From CBDCME01 sp965218865 (GTDB lineage: Bacteria > Pseudomonadota > Alphaproteobacteria > JAAXGF01), in contig CBDCME010000004.1 in the NCBI GenBank assembly GCA_965218865.1, forward strand, positions 3,925 through 67,924: a DNA stretch of 64,000 nucleotides, read 5' to 3'. Made by a program: the position numbers and the translations under genes. Every line of letters starts with the position of its first letter. The stretch's first letter is position 1. Below are positions 1-8,016 of the stretch, piece after piece. The notes under the pieces were generated by a model, which worked only from the letters and a program-made list of their open reading frames with translations, made no database searches and was not told where the DNA came from.

Positions 1-476
1 CCAAGCGCGGCAATCGTCTTTCATTGCGTGAGGTCGGAGAGGTCGGGTGCATGGACTCGGCCTTGGCGCGGGTCAGGCAGATCCTCGTTTCCCTGATTTC
101 GAACGCCTGCTAATTTACCGAGAATGGAACCGTCGCGTTGACGATCTCTCGTGAGTTGGCCGACCAGGGCCAAGAAATCGTTTTCGTCATTTCGGATACG
201 GGCATCGGCGTCGCGCCCGACATGATCGAGGACATATTCGAGGATTTCGCCCAGGCCGATTCGTCGATCAATAGGGAATATGGGGGCGCGGGTCTGGGAC
301 TCGCGATCAGTCGTGGGTTGGCGCGCGGACTGGGGGGCGACATCACGGCAACGAGCGTTCCTGGAGAGGGCTCCGTATTCACCCTCCGCCTTCCCGCCGT
401 GATCGGCGAGGACCAGACGCCGGCGTTCACTCGAAACCATTGCCGGCCGGCCGGCGCCTTTCCGGAGTCCGCTTGA
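1..476 (+). pseudogene. Sensor histidine kinase, C-terminal part, in-frame stop in the N-box
   Basis: This is the HATPase (ATP-binding) end of a hybrid-type sensor histidine kinase; the 5' part lies outside the window. Reading the frame that starts at base 3, the protein runs through an N-box ending ISNAC, then hits TAA at 111-113, then continues FTENGTVALTI. The family normally has NAC-K-FTENG here, so one A-to-T change turned the conserved Lys codon AAA into TAA. Downstream the G1 box (DTGIGV), F-box region (EDFAQADSS) and G2 box (GGAGLGLAIS) are intact. The terminal TGA at 474-476 overlaps the ATG of the response regulator, so the two were translationally coupled. Reinitiation at TTG 138 would give only a kinase fragment lacking the N-box. 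A sequencing error cannot be excluded. Confidence 0.85.
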
Positions 477-1525
477 TGGCCGATGGAGACGATTATCCGA
501 TTCTCGTTGTCGACGACAACGAGGACAACCGCTACATGCTCACCCGGCGTCTCAACCGCCAGGGCTATTCCAACCTCGCCATGGCGGAGAACGGCCGCGA
601 GGCGCTCGAATTGTTGGCCCAGCGGCAATTTGATCTCGTTTTACTCGACATCATGATGCCGGTGATGAACGGATACGAGACTCTCGAGCAGATCAAGGCG
701 GACACCCAGCTTCGGGATGTTCCGGTCATCATGATTTCGGCCGTGAATGAACTCGAAAGCGTCGTTCGTTGCATCAAGCTCGGGGCCGAGGACTACTTAC
801 CGAAGCCCTTCAATTCGGTCTTGCTGCAAGCCCGTGTCGGCGCCTGCATCGAAAAGAAGAAGCTGCGGGACCAGGAGGCCCGGCATGTGGAAATGTTGGA
901 GGCCGAGAAGACGCGGGCGGATAATCTGTTGAAGGCCATTCTACCGCCCGGTGCCCTGCGTGAGTTGAAGGAGGTGAACGAGGTCAAACCGCGCCGCTAC
1001 GACCACGTCGCGGTGCTTTTTTGCGACATCGTCGGATTCACCCGATATTGTGACCGCAATCCGCCGGAGAAAGTGGTTTCCGAACTTCAGGCCGTGGCCG
1101 CCTATTTTGAAGACATCGTCGGCCGCCACGAGATGGAGAAGATCAAGACCATCGGCGATGCCTTCATGGCTACGGCGGGGCTTCTCAAATATGTCGACGA
1201 GCCGGTTCTCGCGAGCGTCAAGTGCGGCCTGGACATGCTTACGGTAACGGAAAAATTCGAGCCGAATTGGCAAGTGCGGGTTGGAATTCATTTCGGGCCG
1301 GTCGTCGCCGGGATCATGGGTAGACGTCAATACCTCTTCGATTTGTGGGGCGATACCGTCAACATCGCGTCCCGCGTCGCCGATCACGCAAATCCGGGAA
1401 CCGTTGCCCTCAGCGGATCGGCCTGGATGCACGTGCGAAACCTATGTCGTGGCAAGAGCTACGGCATGGTGGAACTCGAAGGCAAGGGCAGGACCGAAGT
1501 GGTCGAGTATCACGCCGTCAATTAG
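476..1525 (+). CDS. Response regulator fused to class III adenylate cyclase
   Basis: This 349-residue cytoplasmic protein has an N-terminal receiver domain (about 1-125) with acidic pair D13/D14, phosphoacceptor D58 and conserved K110. A charged helical linker follows, then a class III nucleotide cyclase domain (about 170-345). Metal-binding D184 (LFCDIVGFT) and D228 (KTIGDAF), the adenine-selecting pair K224 and D289 (FDLWGD), and the transition-state N296/R300 are all present. It is therefore predicted to make cAMP from ATP when phosphorylated by the upstream kinase. I chose ATG 476 over an upstream in-frame codon at 440 because it overlaps the kinase stop (TGATG). The partner kinase is broken, so the physiological input may be lost or supplied by another kinase. 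The 3' end overlaps convergent rsmD by 8 bases. Confidence 0.9.
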   Translation: MADGDDYPILVVDDNEDNRYMLTRRLNRQGYSNLAMAENGREALELLAQRQFDLVLLDIMMPVMNGYETLEQIKADTQLRDVPVIMISAVNELESVVRCIKLGAEDYLPKPFNSVLLQARVGACIEKKKLRDQEARHVEMLEAEKTRADNLLKAILPPGALRELKEVNEVKPRRYDHVAVLFCDIVGFTRYCDRNPPEKVVSELQAVAAYFEDIVGRHEMEKIKTIGDAFMATAGLLKYVDEPVLASVKCGLDMLTVTEKFEPNWQVRVGIHFGPVVAGIMGRRQYLFDLWGDTVNIASRVADHANPGTVALSGSAWMHVRNLCRGKSYGMVELEGKGRTEVVEYHAVN

Positions 1526-2132
1526 CGCCAACCGGGTTCGTGGATCGTGGCTCCCGAACCTTCGCGCCGGGGTCCGCCCGCCAGCGCGACAAGATCAGGC
1601 GCGCGTTGCCGTAATCACGGCGTACCAGAGGCGTAAAGCACGGAGCTAGGAGTAGGCTTTCGAACCAGGCCAACTCGGCCGCCACGATCGCCCCGTCGGC
1701 GAGCCATCCGGAGGTGGCCAGCGCCGCCACGGCTCGTGGCGCCAAACCCCGGCCGTACGGCGGGTCCAGCAACAACAGCTCGCACGGTGCTCTGGCCCGA
1801 CCCGGCCGCAGCGCGTCACGCGCCATGATCGTCACCTGGGCGCTCGTCCCCAGGGCGTCGGCGTTCTTGCGGATGATCCGCCTTGCGGCCGCGTCCGTTT
1901 CGATCAAGGTCGCGTGGAGGGCGCCGCGCGACAACGCTTCGAGGCCCAAGGCGCCGGTCCCCGCGAAAGCATCGATCACACGGACGCCGATGGGAAGGTC
2001 CGGACCACCCCAGGCGTTGTGCGCGAGGATATCGAACAACGCTTCCCTGACAAGCTCGGAAGTGGGCCGGATCCTCCGGTTCGCGGGCACGGCCAAGCGC
2101 CGGCCGCGAAACCTACCGCCGACGATCCGCAC
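1518..2132 (-). CDS. rsmD: 16S rRNA (guanine966-N2)-methyltransferase
   Basis: RsmD uses S-adenosylmethionine to methylate G966 of 16S rRNA in the 30S subunit. The 204-residue length is normal for the family. The N-terminus MRIVGGRFRGRRL is the family signature, the SAM-binding loop reads VIDAFAGTGALGLEALSRG, and the catalytic (N/D)PPY motif appears as LLLDPPYGRG. It lies downstream of, and overlaps by 20 bases, the pseudouridine synthase gene, an rRNA-modification pair common in alphaproteobacteria. The two are probably co-transcribed on the minus strand. Confidence 0.93.
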   Translation of the reverse strand: MRIVGGRFRGRRLAVPANRRIRPTSELVREALFDILAHNAWGGPDLPIGVRVIDAFAGTGALGLEALSRGALHATLIETDAAARRIIRKNADALGTSAQVTIMARDALRPGRARAPCELLLLDPPYGRGLAPRAVAALATSGWLADGAIVAAELAWFESLLLAPCFTPLVRRDYGNARLILSRWRADPGAKVREPRSTNPVGAN

Positions 2133-2886
2133 CGTTCCCCGGGGCCTCCGGTGAGCCGGAACCGAGCTGTTCCGCGATCACCTTGGCCGCGACCTCGCGG
2201 ACCTCGCCCCTGGGCAGGCGGCCGAGCTGAAAGGGGCCGAAGGAAACCCGGATGATGCGGTTGACGGCAAGGCCCATGTGGGCCATGACGCGGCGAATTT
2301 CGCGCTTCCGTCCCTCGCGTAGGGCAAAGGTGTACCAGGCGTTGCGGCCGTTGCGACGGTCGAGGCTCGCGGAAATCGGGCCAAGGTCTTCACCGTCGAG
2401 GTGGAGGCCGTTGGTCAGGGCTTTGAGACGATCCGGCGCGGGGGGGGGACCGAAGGCGCGAACCCGGTAGCGCCGCAACCAACCGGTCGCGGGGAGTTCG
2501 AGGCGGCGGGCCAGGGCGCCGTCATTGGTGAGTAACAGAAGACCTTCGGAGGCGATGTCGAGACGGCCGACCGAAATCACCCGCGGCATCGCCTCCGGGA
2601 ACGAATCGAACACGGTGGGGCGGCCGTCGGGGTCATGATTGGTCGTCACCAGGCCGGGCGGCTTGTGGTAACGCCACAAACGGGTGTTTTCGGCCGCGGG
2701 GACATTCCGGCCATCCACCGTGACCCGAGAGTCAGCCCGGACGACGACTCCCGGGCCGGATAGCACGACCCCGTCCACCGCGACACGCCCGGCGGCGATC
2801 CAACGCTCGGCTTCGCGCCGGGAACACAGCCCCGCCCGAGCCAGACGCTTGGCCACCCGTTCGCCGGCCTGGTCGGAGCCGCCCAT
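2113..2886 (-). CDS. rluB: 23S rRNA pseudouridine synthase, RluB/RsuA family
   Basis: This 257-residue enzyme isomerises uridine in rRNA. An N-terminal S4 RNA-binding domain (about 10-55, RVAKRLARAGLCSRREAERW) is followed by an RsuA-type catalytic domain. The catalytic Asp sits in VGRLDIASEGLLLLTNDG, and the family motif EGRKREIRRVMAHMG is present. I chose ATG 2886: the open frame extends much further upstream, but that part only mirrors the neighbouring amidotransferase in another frame. The gene starts 2 bases after the amidotransferase stop and overlaps rsmD. Whether it is RluB (U2605) or a close paralogue cannot be decided from sequence alone. Confidence 0.88.
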   Translation of the reverse strand: MGGSDQAGERVAKRLARAGLCSRREAERWIAAGRVAVDGVVLSGPGVVVRADSRVTVDGRNVPAAENTRLWRYHKPPGLVTTNHDPDGRPTVFDSFPEAMPRVISVGRLDIASEGLLLLTNDGALARRLELPATGWLRRYRVRAFGPPPAPDRLKALTNGLHLDGEDLGPISASLDRRNGRNAWYTFALREGRKREIRRVMAHMGLAVNRIIRVSFGPFQLGRLPRGEVREVAAKVIAEQLGSGSPEAPGNGADRRR

Positions 2887-2888
2887 CG

Positions 2889-3605
2889 TTAATCGGTGGC
2901 GGCGGCCACGAAGGCGTGAAAGATCCGATCGTCGGCGGCGCTGATGGCGTATTCCGGATGCCATTGCACGCCGAGGCAAAATCGGCAGCGCGGATCCTCG
3001 ATGCCCTCGACGATGCCGTCGGGTGCCACGGCGTTGATCGTGATTTCGGGTGCTACCTCCCCCGCCGCCTGGTGATGGGCGCTGTTGACCTCGATCTCGT
3101 CGTTTTCGACGATTCGGTGAAGCAGCGTGTCCGGGGTCACGCGAACGGAATGGCCCGCCTCGGACCGCGGATTCGGTTGTTCGTGCGCGAGGGCATTGTC
3201 GACCTCGCTGGCGATGTCCTGAATCAGGGTGCCGCCGAGAACGACGTTGAGAAGCTGTTGCCCACCGCAAATTCCGAACAGCGGCATGTCCCGCTCCATG
3301 GCTCCGCGAACGAGGGCGATTTCGAATGCCGTGCGGTGGTCCTTGGTGACCACCGTGGGATGACGCGTTTTGGCGCCGAACAGGTCGGGGTCGACGTCGA
3401 ACGCGCCGCCGGTGACGATTAAGCCGTCTATCGCATCCAGGTACGACGAAGCCTGCGCCGCCTCGTGCGGCAGGGCGACGGGCAAGCCTCCGGCCGCCGT
3501 CACCGCGGCGCAGTAGTTTTGGCGCAGCGCGTACCATGGCAGTTTGGCGTAACCGCCGGGTTCCTCCGAGTCGAGGGTCAAACCGATAACCGGTCGGGCA
3601 GGCAT
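2889..3605 (-). CDS. Gamma-glutamyl-gamma-aminobutyrate hydrolase family (class I amidotransferase-like)
   Basis: This 238-residue peptidase C26 family protein resembles PuuD, which hydrolyses the gamma-glutamyl bond in putrescine breakdown. The nucleophile Cys lies in LFGICGGQQLLNV and the catalytic His and Glu in VQWHPEYA; an oxyanion-type VTGGAFDVDP loop is present. The start MPARPVIGLTLDSE is the usual family N-terminus and is preferred over an in-frame extension to 3701. It is the first gene of a tight three-gene run with the pseudouridine synthase and rsmD. The real substrate is uncertain because several gamma-glutamyl compounds are used in this family and no other Puu genes are nearby. 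Confidence 0.85.
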   Translation of the reverse strand: MPARPVIGLTLDSEEPGGYAKLPWYALRQNYCAAVTAAGGLPVALPHEAAQASSYLDAIDGLIVTGGAFDVDPDLFGAKTRHPTVVTKDHRTAFEIALVRGAMERDMPLFGICGGQQLLNVVLGGTLIQDIASEVDNALAHEQPNPRSEAGHSVRVTPDTLLHRIVENDEIEVNSAHHQAAGEVAPEITINAVAPDGIVEGIEDPRCRFCLGVQWHPEYAISAADDRIFHAFVAAATD

Positions 3606-3766
3606 GGGCCACACTCTAGGCGTGGCGTCCCGCCATCGCAACCGCGCCCGGCGCCAGCGCGTCCACGCGCCTTTCCGACAACCGTTGGATTGACACGGCA
3701 CCGGGCGACGGCGAGAATTTCCTTCCTCGCGGCAACCCAGCCAACCGTAAAGAAAAGGGAGTGTTC

Positions 3767-3959
3767 ATGGATATTCATCGAAGCCCTTGGGTTCGGCTTT
3801 CTTTCTCCGCCGTTATGTTACTCGCCGCGATAGCGTCGGGTATCCCCGTATTGATGCGAATGCCCGTAACCGAGGAGTTACGTCAACTGAGTGCATGGAC
3901 AGTTTTTGCTGGGCGGTGCGTTCACACTCGGCTTCATCTGGTCGCCGCGCCCACGCTAG
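3767..3959 (+). pseudogene. Small two-helix membrane protein with a single-base frameshift
   Basis: ATG 3767 follows a good ribosome site (AAAGGGAG, 6 bases away). The frame encodes a basic N-terminus, a hydrophobic helix (LSFSAVMLLAAIASGIPVL) and an amphipathic linker ending ELRQLSAW. Removing one base around 3898-3899 restores a second hydrophobic helix, QFLLGGAFTLGFIWSPRPR, ending at TAG 3957-3959. The product would be 63 residues with two membrane segments. Without correction the frame runs on into unlikely sequence. I do not recognise a family. It may be a recently inactivated inner-membrane microprotein. Confidence 0.5.
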
Positions 3960-4016
3960 TCGAGCCGCCCTCGAATTTCCAAAGCACGTGATGAAGCGTT
4001 CGCATTCCGAGGCAAA

Positions 4017-4108
4017 GTGGCCAGTGATTCCGATTCAAAGCGGCCACCGATTCCGATTTAATCCGGCCATCGATTCCGAGCCAAAACGGCCACTCTGATT
4101 TGGCCTGT
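4017..4108 (+). repeat. Four tandem 23-bp repeats, IS21 left-end transposase-binding array
   Basis: Units begin at about 4017, 4040, 4063 and 4086 and share GGCCA followed by CGATTCCGA. The spacing is 23 bases. IS21 elements carry such repeats at their ends as IstA binding sites. The last unit is degenerate. Confidence 0.75.
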
Positions 4109-4467
4109 GATCGACGTCGTTGGGTGATCCCGACAAGGGCTACCCTCGCGCCTTTTCGGGAGGAGCGAGGATGCCCCGGGAGAGATTGCCCCTGCGTAGG
4201 ATACGTGACGTTCCGCGGCTGCGTGCCAGTAATATGTCGCGGCGGCGGATTGCCGTCGGTCTGAACATCGGGCGGTCGGTGACTATATCAACCGCGCGAG
4301 GCGCGCCGGCCTGGTTTGGCCGCTGTCCGAAACCCACCTTCACCGACGCCATCCTCGACCGCATCGTTCACAACGCCCACAGGCTCGATCTCGACGGACC
4401 CTCAATGCGAAAGATCAAGGCCGCCGAAAACGAACCCGCGATCATTGACCAGACACAAGGAAAATGA
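4017..4467 (+). mobile_element. IS21-family remnant (istA start joined to istB end)
   Basis: The left end carries the multiple short repeats typical of IS21 (see 4017-4108). ATG 4171, with site AGGAGCGAGG, opens an IstA N-terminus: MPRERLPLRRIRDV followed by an HTH-like LSRRRIAV-type segment. It shifts frame near 4275 (the continuation GDYINRARRAGLVWPLS is in the next frame). Near 4325 the sequence jumps to the IstB C-terminus (FTDAILDRIVHNAHRLDL), ending with TGA at 4467. Roughly 2 kb of a normal IS21, including the integrase core and the IstB ATPase motifs, is deleted. The element is dead, and no convincing right end remains before the IS5 fragment. Confidence 0.75.
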
Positions 4468-4520
4468 CGTCAAGGAACCACCCAACGGCGACGATCACGC
4501 CGCCCAAATCGACCCTCGGT

Positions 4521-4895
4521 CAACCATCAGCCGCGTCGGAACCCCCGGCCGACCCTCCTCCGAATACAAGGCTTCATAGGTCTCGTCGAAGAAAGTCCAC
4601 GCGATCCGGCCCCCCAACACCACCAACTCGTGGCGCAGGTTGATGATGTTTTCGAGCCGCGAGCGGAACAGGTCCCCTATTCCCGATGACATCTTGCGCG
4701 ATGGCTTCATCACAGTTCTCCAATCCCAATCGACGAGAGCAGAGAATCACGTTCCGCAACGGAAGGGAATCCCCAAAATCAATTATTTCAAATCGCAAGC
4801 TTTTCAGGCCCAAAACCCGTTTTCTTGCAAATCCGATTACTTCGCCAAACCGAAAGAGCTACCAACATCAGCCGCTTACGCGTTCTTCACGGGCG
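4521..4895 (-). mobile_element. IS5-family fragment (copy A: start of transposase and one terminal repeat)
   Basis: This is a 3'-deleted piece of the same IS5-family element that is complete at 59528-61095. It retains the terminal inverted repeat (AGTCGCCCGTGAAGAAC on the minus strand) and the first 65 or so codons of the transposase (MKPSRKMSSGIGDLFRSR). It ends abruptly at about 4521 against the IS21 remnant. The IS630 copy lies 7 bases from its terminus. Confidence 0.85.
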
Positions 4896-4902
4896 ACTAA
4901 TA

Positions 4903-6066
4903 CCAACCGCCCTTAACATTGACTTGTGCGATCCCACGCTCTGAGGCCGATGGACATGATCTTCCAAGGTTGGTCGGTCAGGTTGTTCCAGGCTTGGCAA
5001 GAGGCCTCGACGATGGCTTCATAGGAGTCGCAGACACGATTGGAGAGCCAGTTCTGGCGGAGGTATTGCCAGACATTTTCGGCGGGATTGAGCTCCGGGG
5101 ACTTGGGTGGCAAAGGCACGAGGGAGATGTTCTCCGGGATGCCGAGTTTGGCAGTGGTGTGCCATGCGGCTTGGTCGAGCAGCACGACGGCATGGGCGTT
5201 TGGGGCAACGGCCCGGCTGATTTCCTCGAGATGCAGGTCCATGGCTTCAGTATTGGCGCGCGGCATGACCAGCGCCGCGCCCTCACCGCGCTCGGGGCAG
5301 ATGGCGCCGAAGAGATACGCCGAAGAGGTCCGTAGGTCCTTGACCTGGCGCGGGCGCGATCCCTTTGGGGCCCACTGGCGCACCAGGCTGTTCTTCTGGC
5401 CGACGCGCATTTCATCTTGAAACCAAACCTCTATGGGCGTGTCCGGTGGCTGTGCCGCTACGATTTTCGCCAAGTGTTCGGGAAAACTTTTTTTTAAATT
5501 CCTCCTGTGCCCGCGCATCCTGGCCGACGTGGCGCGGGCGCGCGGAAATATGCGAGAACCCGAGCGCGGCCAGCAGCTTGCCGACGCTCCGCTCGTGATA
5601 GTCCACGCCGAAGCGCGTTCGGATCAGTTGCTTGAGATCGATGCAGCGCCAGCGCACGACCCCATCCCGTTCGGGATCGGGACCGGCCTCGATAGCCCGC
5701 GAAAGCGCCGCCATTTGCGACGGCGTCAACCGACGCAACGCCCCGTTCGGCTTGCGGTCGATCAGACCGGCCGGACCTCCCGCGTTGAACCGGTGAACCC
5801 AGTCCCGCAACGTCTGCCGATCCATGCCGCCAATACCCGCCGCGCACGCTCGATCCATCCCATCGTAGATGGCCGCCATCGACAAAAGCCGTCGCGCCTG
5901 GTTCCCATCATCGCTCCGTGCCGCAAGAACACGGACTCTTTCAGCATCAAAGTCGTTTCGCAAAGGAATCGTTGGCATTGAACACACTCCCTTGTTGCCA
6001 ACAACCTTGAATCACACAAAACCTAGCGTGTAAACCTTTGCGCGAGTCAAACTCTGGGGCGGTTGG
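4903..6066 (-). mobile_element. IS630-family element, copy 1 (1164 bp)
   Basis: The ends are perfect inverted repeats CCAACCGCCC / GGGCGGTTGG, each next to a TA dinucleotide (4901-4902 and 6067-6068), the target duplication expected for IS630. The sequence is nearly identical to copy 2 at 58361-59523; I noticed one extra T in a homopolymer and a few substitutions. It sits between an IS5 fragment and a truncated ParE-like toxin. Confidence 0.92.
4913..5978 (-). pseudogene. IS630 transposase, frameshifted at a homopolymer
   Basis: The N-terminal frame (ATG 5978, MPTIPLRNDFDAERVRV) carries the helix-turn-helix half. The catalytic half lies in a second frame (4913-5518) with WFQDEMRVG, VVLLDQAAWH and PELNPAENVWQYLR, the three DDE positions. 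The break is an 8-A run on the coding strand (8 T at 5488-5495), where the intact copy 2 has 7 A. Slippage on A7/A8 during transcription could still give some full-length enzyme, so this copy may not be completely dead. Confidence 0.85.
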
Positions 6067-6208
6067 TATAAGGCGTTTTTTTCAAACGACGGATGCTAAC
6101 TAAAATGTCATCGATGACGTTTTTTGCCGCCTGTTCGTTTTTCTTTACAAGGTAAGAATAAATATTACGGAGGTCACGTCTAGCCGTCTTAGAATATTCA
6201 ATTCTCAA
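6067..6208 (-). pseudogene. ParE/RelE-type toxin, 3' truncated at an IS boundary
   Basis: TTG 6208 opens a frame reading LRIEYSKTARRDLRNI, then a lysine-rich YSYLVKKNEQAAKNVIDD helix and SIRRLKKTP. This is the characteristic beta1-alpha1-alpha2 start of ParE/RelE toxins. Only about 47 codons remain before the IS630 terminus. The start codon overlaps the end of the upstream antitoxin gene by 11 bases, the standard antitoxin-toxin arrangement. The C-terminal beta-sheet, and so activity, is lost. It is too short to be found by simple ORF length filters. Confidence 0.7.
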
Positions 6209-6365
6209 GACCTAATTCTTTCCGCAACTCTTCTTCTGAAACACTTTCCTCCGAGTGTTCCTTAGATTCTTTTAAGCCGGCCCCTATTTTCTTTTTTGCC
6301 CACTCATCGTAGCCAGGTTCTTTTTCCTCGACTTCGCTGTGGGTTTTTTCATCAATCTCGCTCAT
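6198..6365 (-). CDS. Small antitoxin-like protein (55 aa) of a ParE-type module
   Basis: ATG 6365 is preceded by AAAGGAG at 10 bases. The 55-residue product is strongly acidic, with many Glu/Lys residues, and contains EPGYDEWAKKKIGAGLKES. This resembles the YDAWxRxKVxxxL segment of short RelB/ParD-like and stability-determinant antitoxins that wrap around ParE toxins. Its 3' end overlaps the truncated toxin. GC content is lower than in the core genes, suggesting transfer. An upstream in-frame extension to 6503 looks like non-coding sequence. The function is inferred from context plus a short motif. Confidence 0.6.
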   Translation of the reverse strand: MSEIDEKTHSEVEEKEPGYDEWAKKKIGAGLKESKEHSEESVSEEELRKELGLEN

Positions 6366-6538
6366 AGCGTTTAAACTCCTTTGCGAATACCAGTATATTA
6401 CAAAATGCCCTAAAACAAGAAAAACGGCGGGAATAGTTGGGTGTGTAAAAAAACACGGCCCGCTAGGGCCGAACTCTCCTCCCGCACGACGCCAAACCAT
6501 CAAGCCAATAATCGGACCATCAGCTTACCGAGAACGCG

Positions 6539-7507
6539 TTAATCCGGCCGAAATGGGATCATCGACGCAGACACCCGTTCCTTCAGGTGCGGCTTCTTCA
6601 ACACATCAAGCATTCTTTCTACGCAGCGAACTGCGATGTAAGAAGAAGTGCTCGGACCTAAAAGAATGGCTTGTAAGAGATCATCAAAGGACAGATCAGG
6701 AGCCGTGATACCTTCGAGGGGTTCCATCTTGAACCGTAGTATTGGCTCCACGCCGCGAGGACCATTTCGGAAATCCTGCATGTGCTTCAACCTACCGTCA
6801 GCGTCTCTTTCGGTCGTGTAGATTATTCGCCATTCTCGCTCTTCACTAAAGCCTGTGTGTTTTAACGATAGTGCGGCAAGCTTGATTCGTTGAAAGATCG
6901 CTGCGCTAGCTAGATAAAGTTTGTCATCCGGAATTGGGATGCTGCCGAGAATCTCGGCGAACCGTTCTGCCAACCCTTCAAACCACGCAATACGTTTTTC
7001 CTGTGATGCATAGTGAACCTGCACGATAACCAATGGGCTTTCTTCAACGTGCATCACCTTCGAGGTATCCAAGACGAGGGCGCAGCCCCTGCCATTGGCG
7101 CCATAGCCGCGCCACATTGAAAGAAGCCCATCACTGTTTCCAGGCGTATGTTCAGAAAAACACAACACATAGGTTTCAAATAGAGACTTCTGTATAAACT
7201 CGCAAACATAACCTCCCAGCCCGTCCGTGAATGTTTTGTTGCGGCCTGCGGTTCCTAAGGCAGCCTTAATACTTTCACTCTTTCTGATTGCAGCGACACC
7301 TTTAGAGACGCCGAAATTGATTTCCTCTCGGTCGTTCATGAACAGCGGGTTTGAAAACCAAATCTCCTCATTTGCAAGAATTTTTTCTAGAGCTCCAAGT
7401 GAAGTGTAGTGAGCAAGCAGGGGCTTCTTATTATAAAACTCGTCCTCCTTTTTTATATCACTGTAAAGCGCGTCCGTAAGAACGCCCCATATCGCATCTT
7501 CATCCAT
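6539..7507 (-). CDS. DUF2971 family protein
   Basis: This 322-residue soluble protein shows the DUF2971 pattern: LLAHYTSLGALEKILANEEI near residue 30, SNPLFMNDREEI just after, a central YVLCFSEH and LSMWRGYG, then FSEEREWRIIY. The H-Y-T start, S-x-N-x-x-x-x-N-D segment and E-x-E-W-R motif are the most conserved parts of the family. The biochemical role is not established. The N-terminal layout recalls ADP-ribosyltransferase folds, but that is my inference. It lies in a low-GC accessory island next to a toxin-antitoxin remnant, a setting in which DUF2971 genes are often seen, and could have a defence or stress role. Confidence 0.75.
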   Translation of the reverse strand: MDEDAIWGVLTDALYSDIKKEDEFYNKKPLLAHYTSLGALEKILANEEIWFSNPLFMNDREEINFGVSKGVAAIRKSESIKAALGTAGRNKTFTDGLGGYVCEFIQKSLFETYVLCFSEHTPGNSDGLLSMWRGYGANGRGCALVLDTSKVMHVEESPLVIVQVHYASQEKRIAWFEGLAERFAEILGSIPIPDDKLYLASAAIFQRIKLAALSLKHTGFSEEREWRIIYTTERDADGRLKHMQDFRNGPRGVEPILRFKMEPLEGITAPDLSFDDLLQAILLGPSTSSYIAVRCVERMLDVLKKPHLKERVSASMIPFRPD

Positions 7508-7615
7508 GATTGCGTTCCAAAAATTGTATCCTTTTCGAAGCGAGACAGGTTGTCATACGCCCCGTCAACACGGCCCGAGAGGGCCGTTCCTTCTTCCCGA
7601 TCTCCCCGGCCCGCT

Positions 7616-7843
7616 TTAAGTCGTTTGGTATATCAAACGGGGTCTGCCCGCTTCGTCAAGCGTGTCCATAATACTGGTCGCTGAACTTGCCATACGGCTT
7701 TGGTCAGCCCAAGCAAACGGTTCCTTGCATAACGAATTGATGCCAGCCGGTTGACTGCAATCGAATATGGTTTTGCCTATCGTTGGCGCGACCATGAGGC
7801 CCGTGCCGAGCCACGCTCCTAGAACGACACAACCTCGATTCAT
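7616..7843 (-). CDS. Small exported protein, LprI/DUF1311-like fragment
   Basis: ATG 7843 has a GGAG site 8 bases upstream. The 75-residue product starts with a signal-like hydrophobic segment (CVVLGAWLGTGLMVAPTIG), then FDCSQPAGINSLCKEPFAWAD. Its two Cys and the C-x-x-P-x-x-x-D spacing recall the N-terminus of lysozyme-inhibitor LprI-type proteins (FDCxxA...AICxxP.L..LD). It is shorter than such proteins and ends in unrelated sequence, so it may be truncated. Similarity is by eye only. Confidence 0.35.
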   Translation of the reverse strand: MNRGCVVLGAWLGTGLMVAPTIGKTIFDCSQPAGINSLCKEPFAWADQSRMASSATSIMDTLDEAGRPRLIYQTT

Positions 7844-8016
7844 CGACCGCACTCCGCTTAAATGCACTGCACTTTATTTAGGAATTGGTGGTTCCGGTTT
7901 TAAACCTCACTGACGCGGTTCCGATATTTTCGGACCCTAGCACAGTGTAAAATTTGGCGTCTATTTTCGGACAAATACAGTTTCCGACACTTGTTTTCGG
8001 CCATGTGACGGATTGC

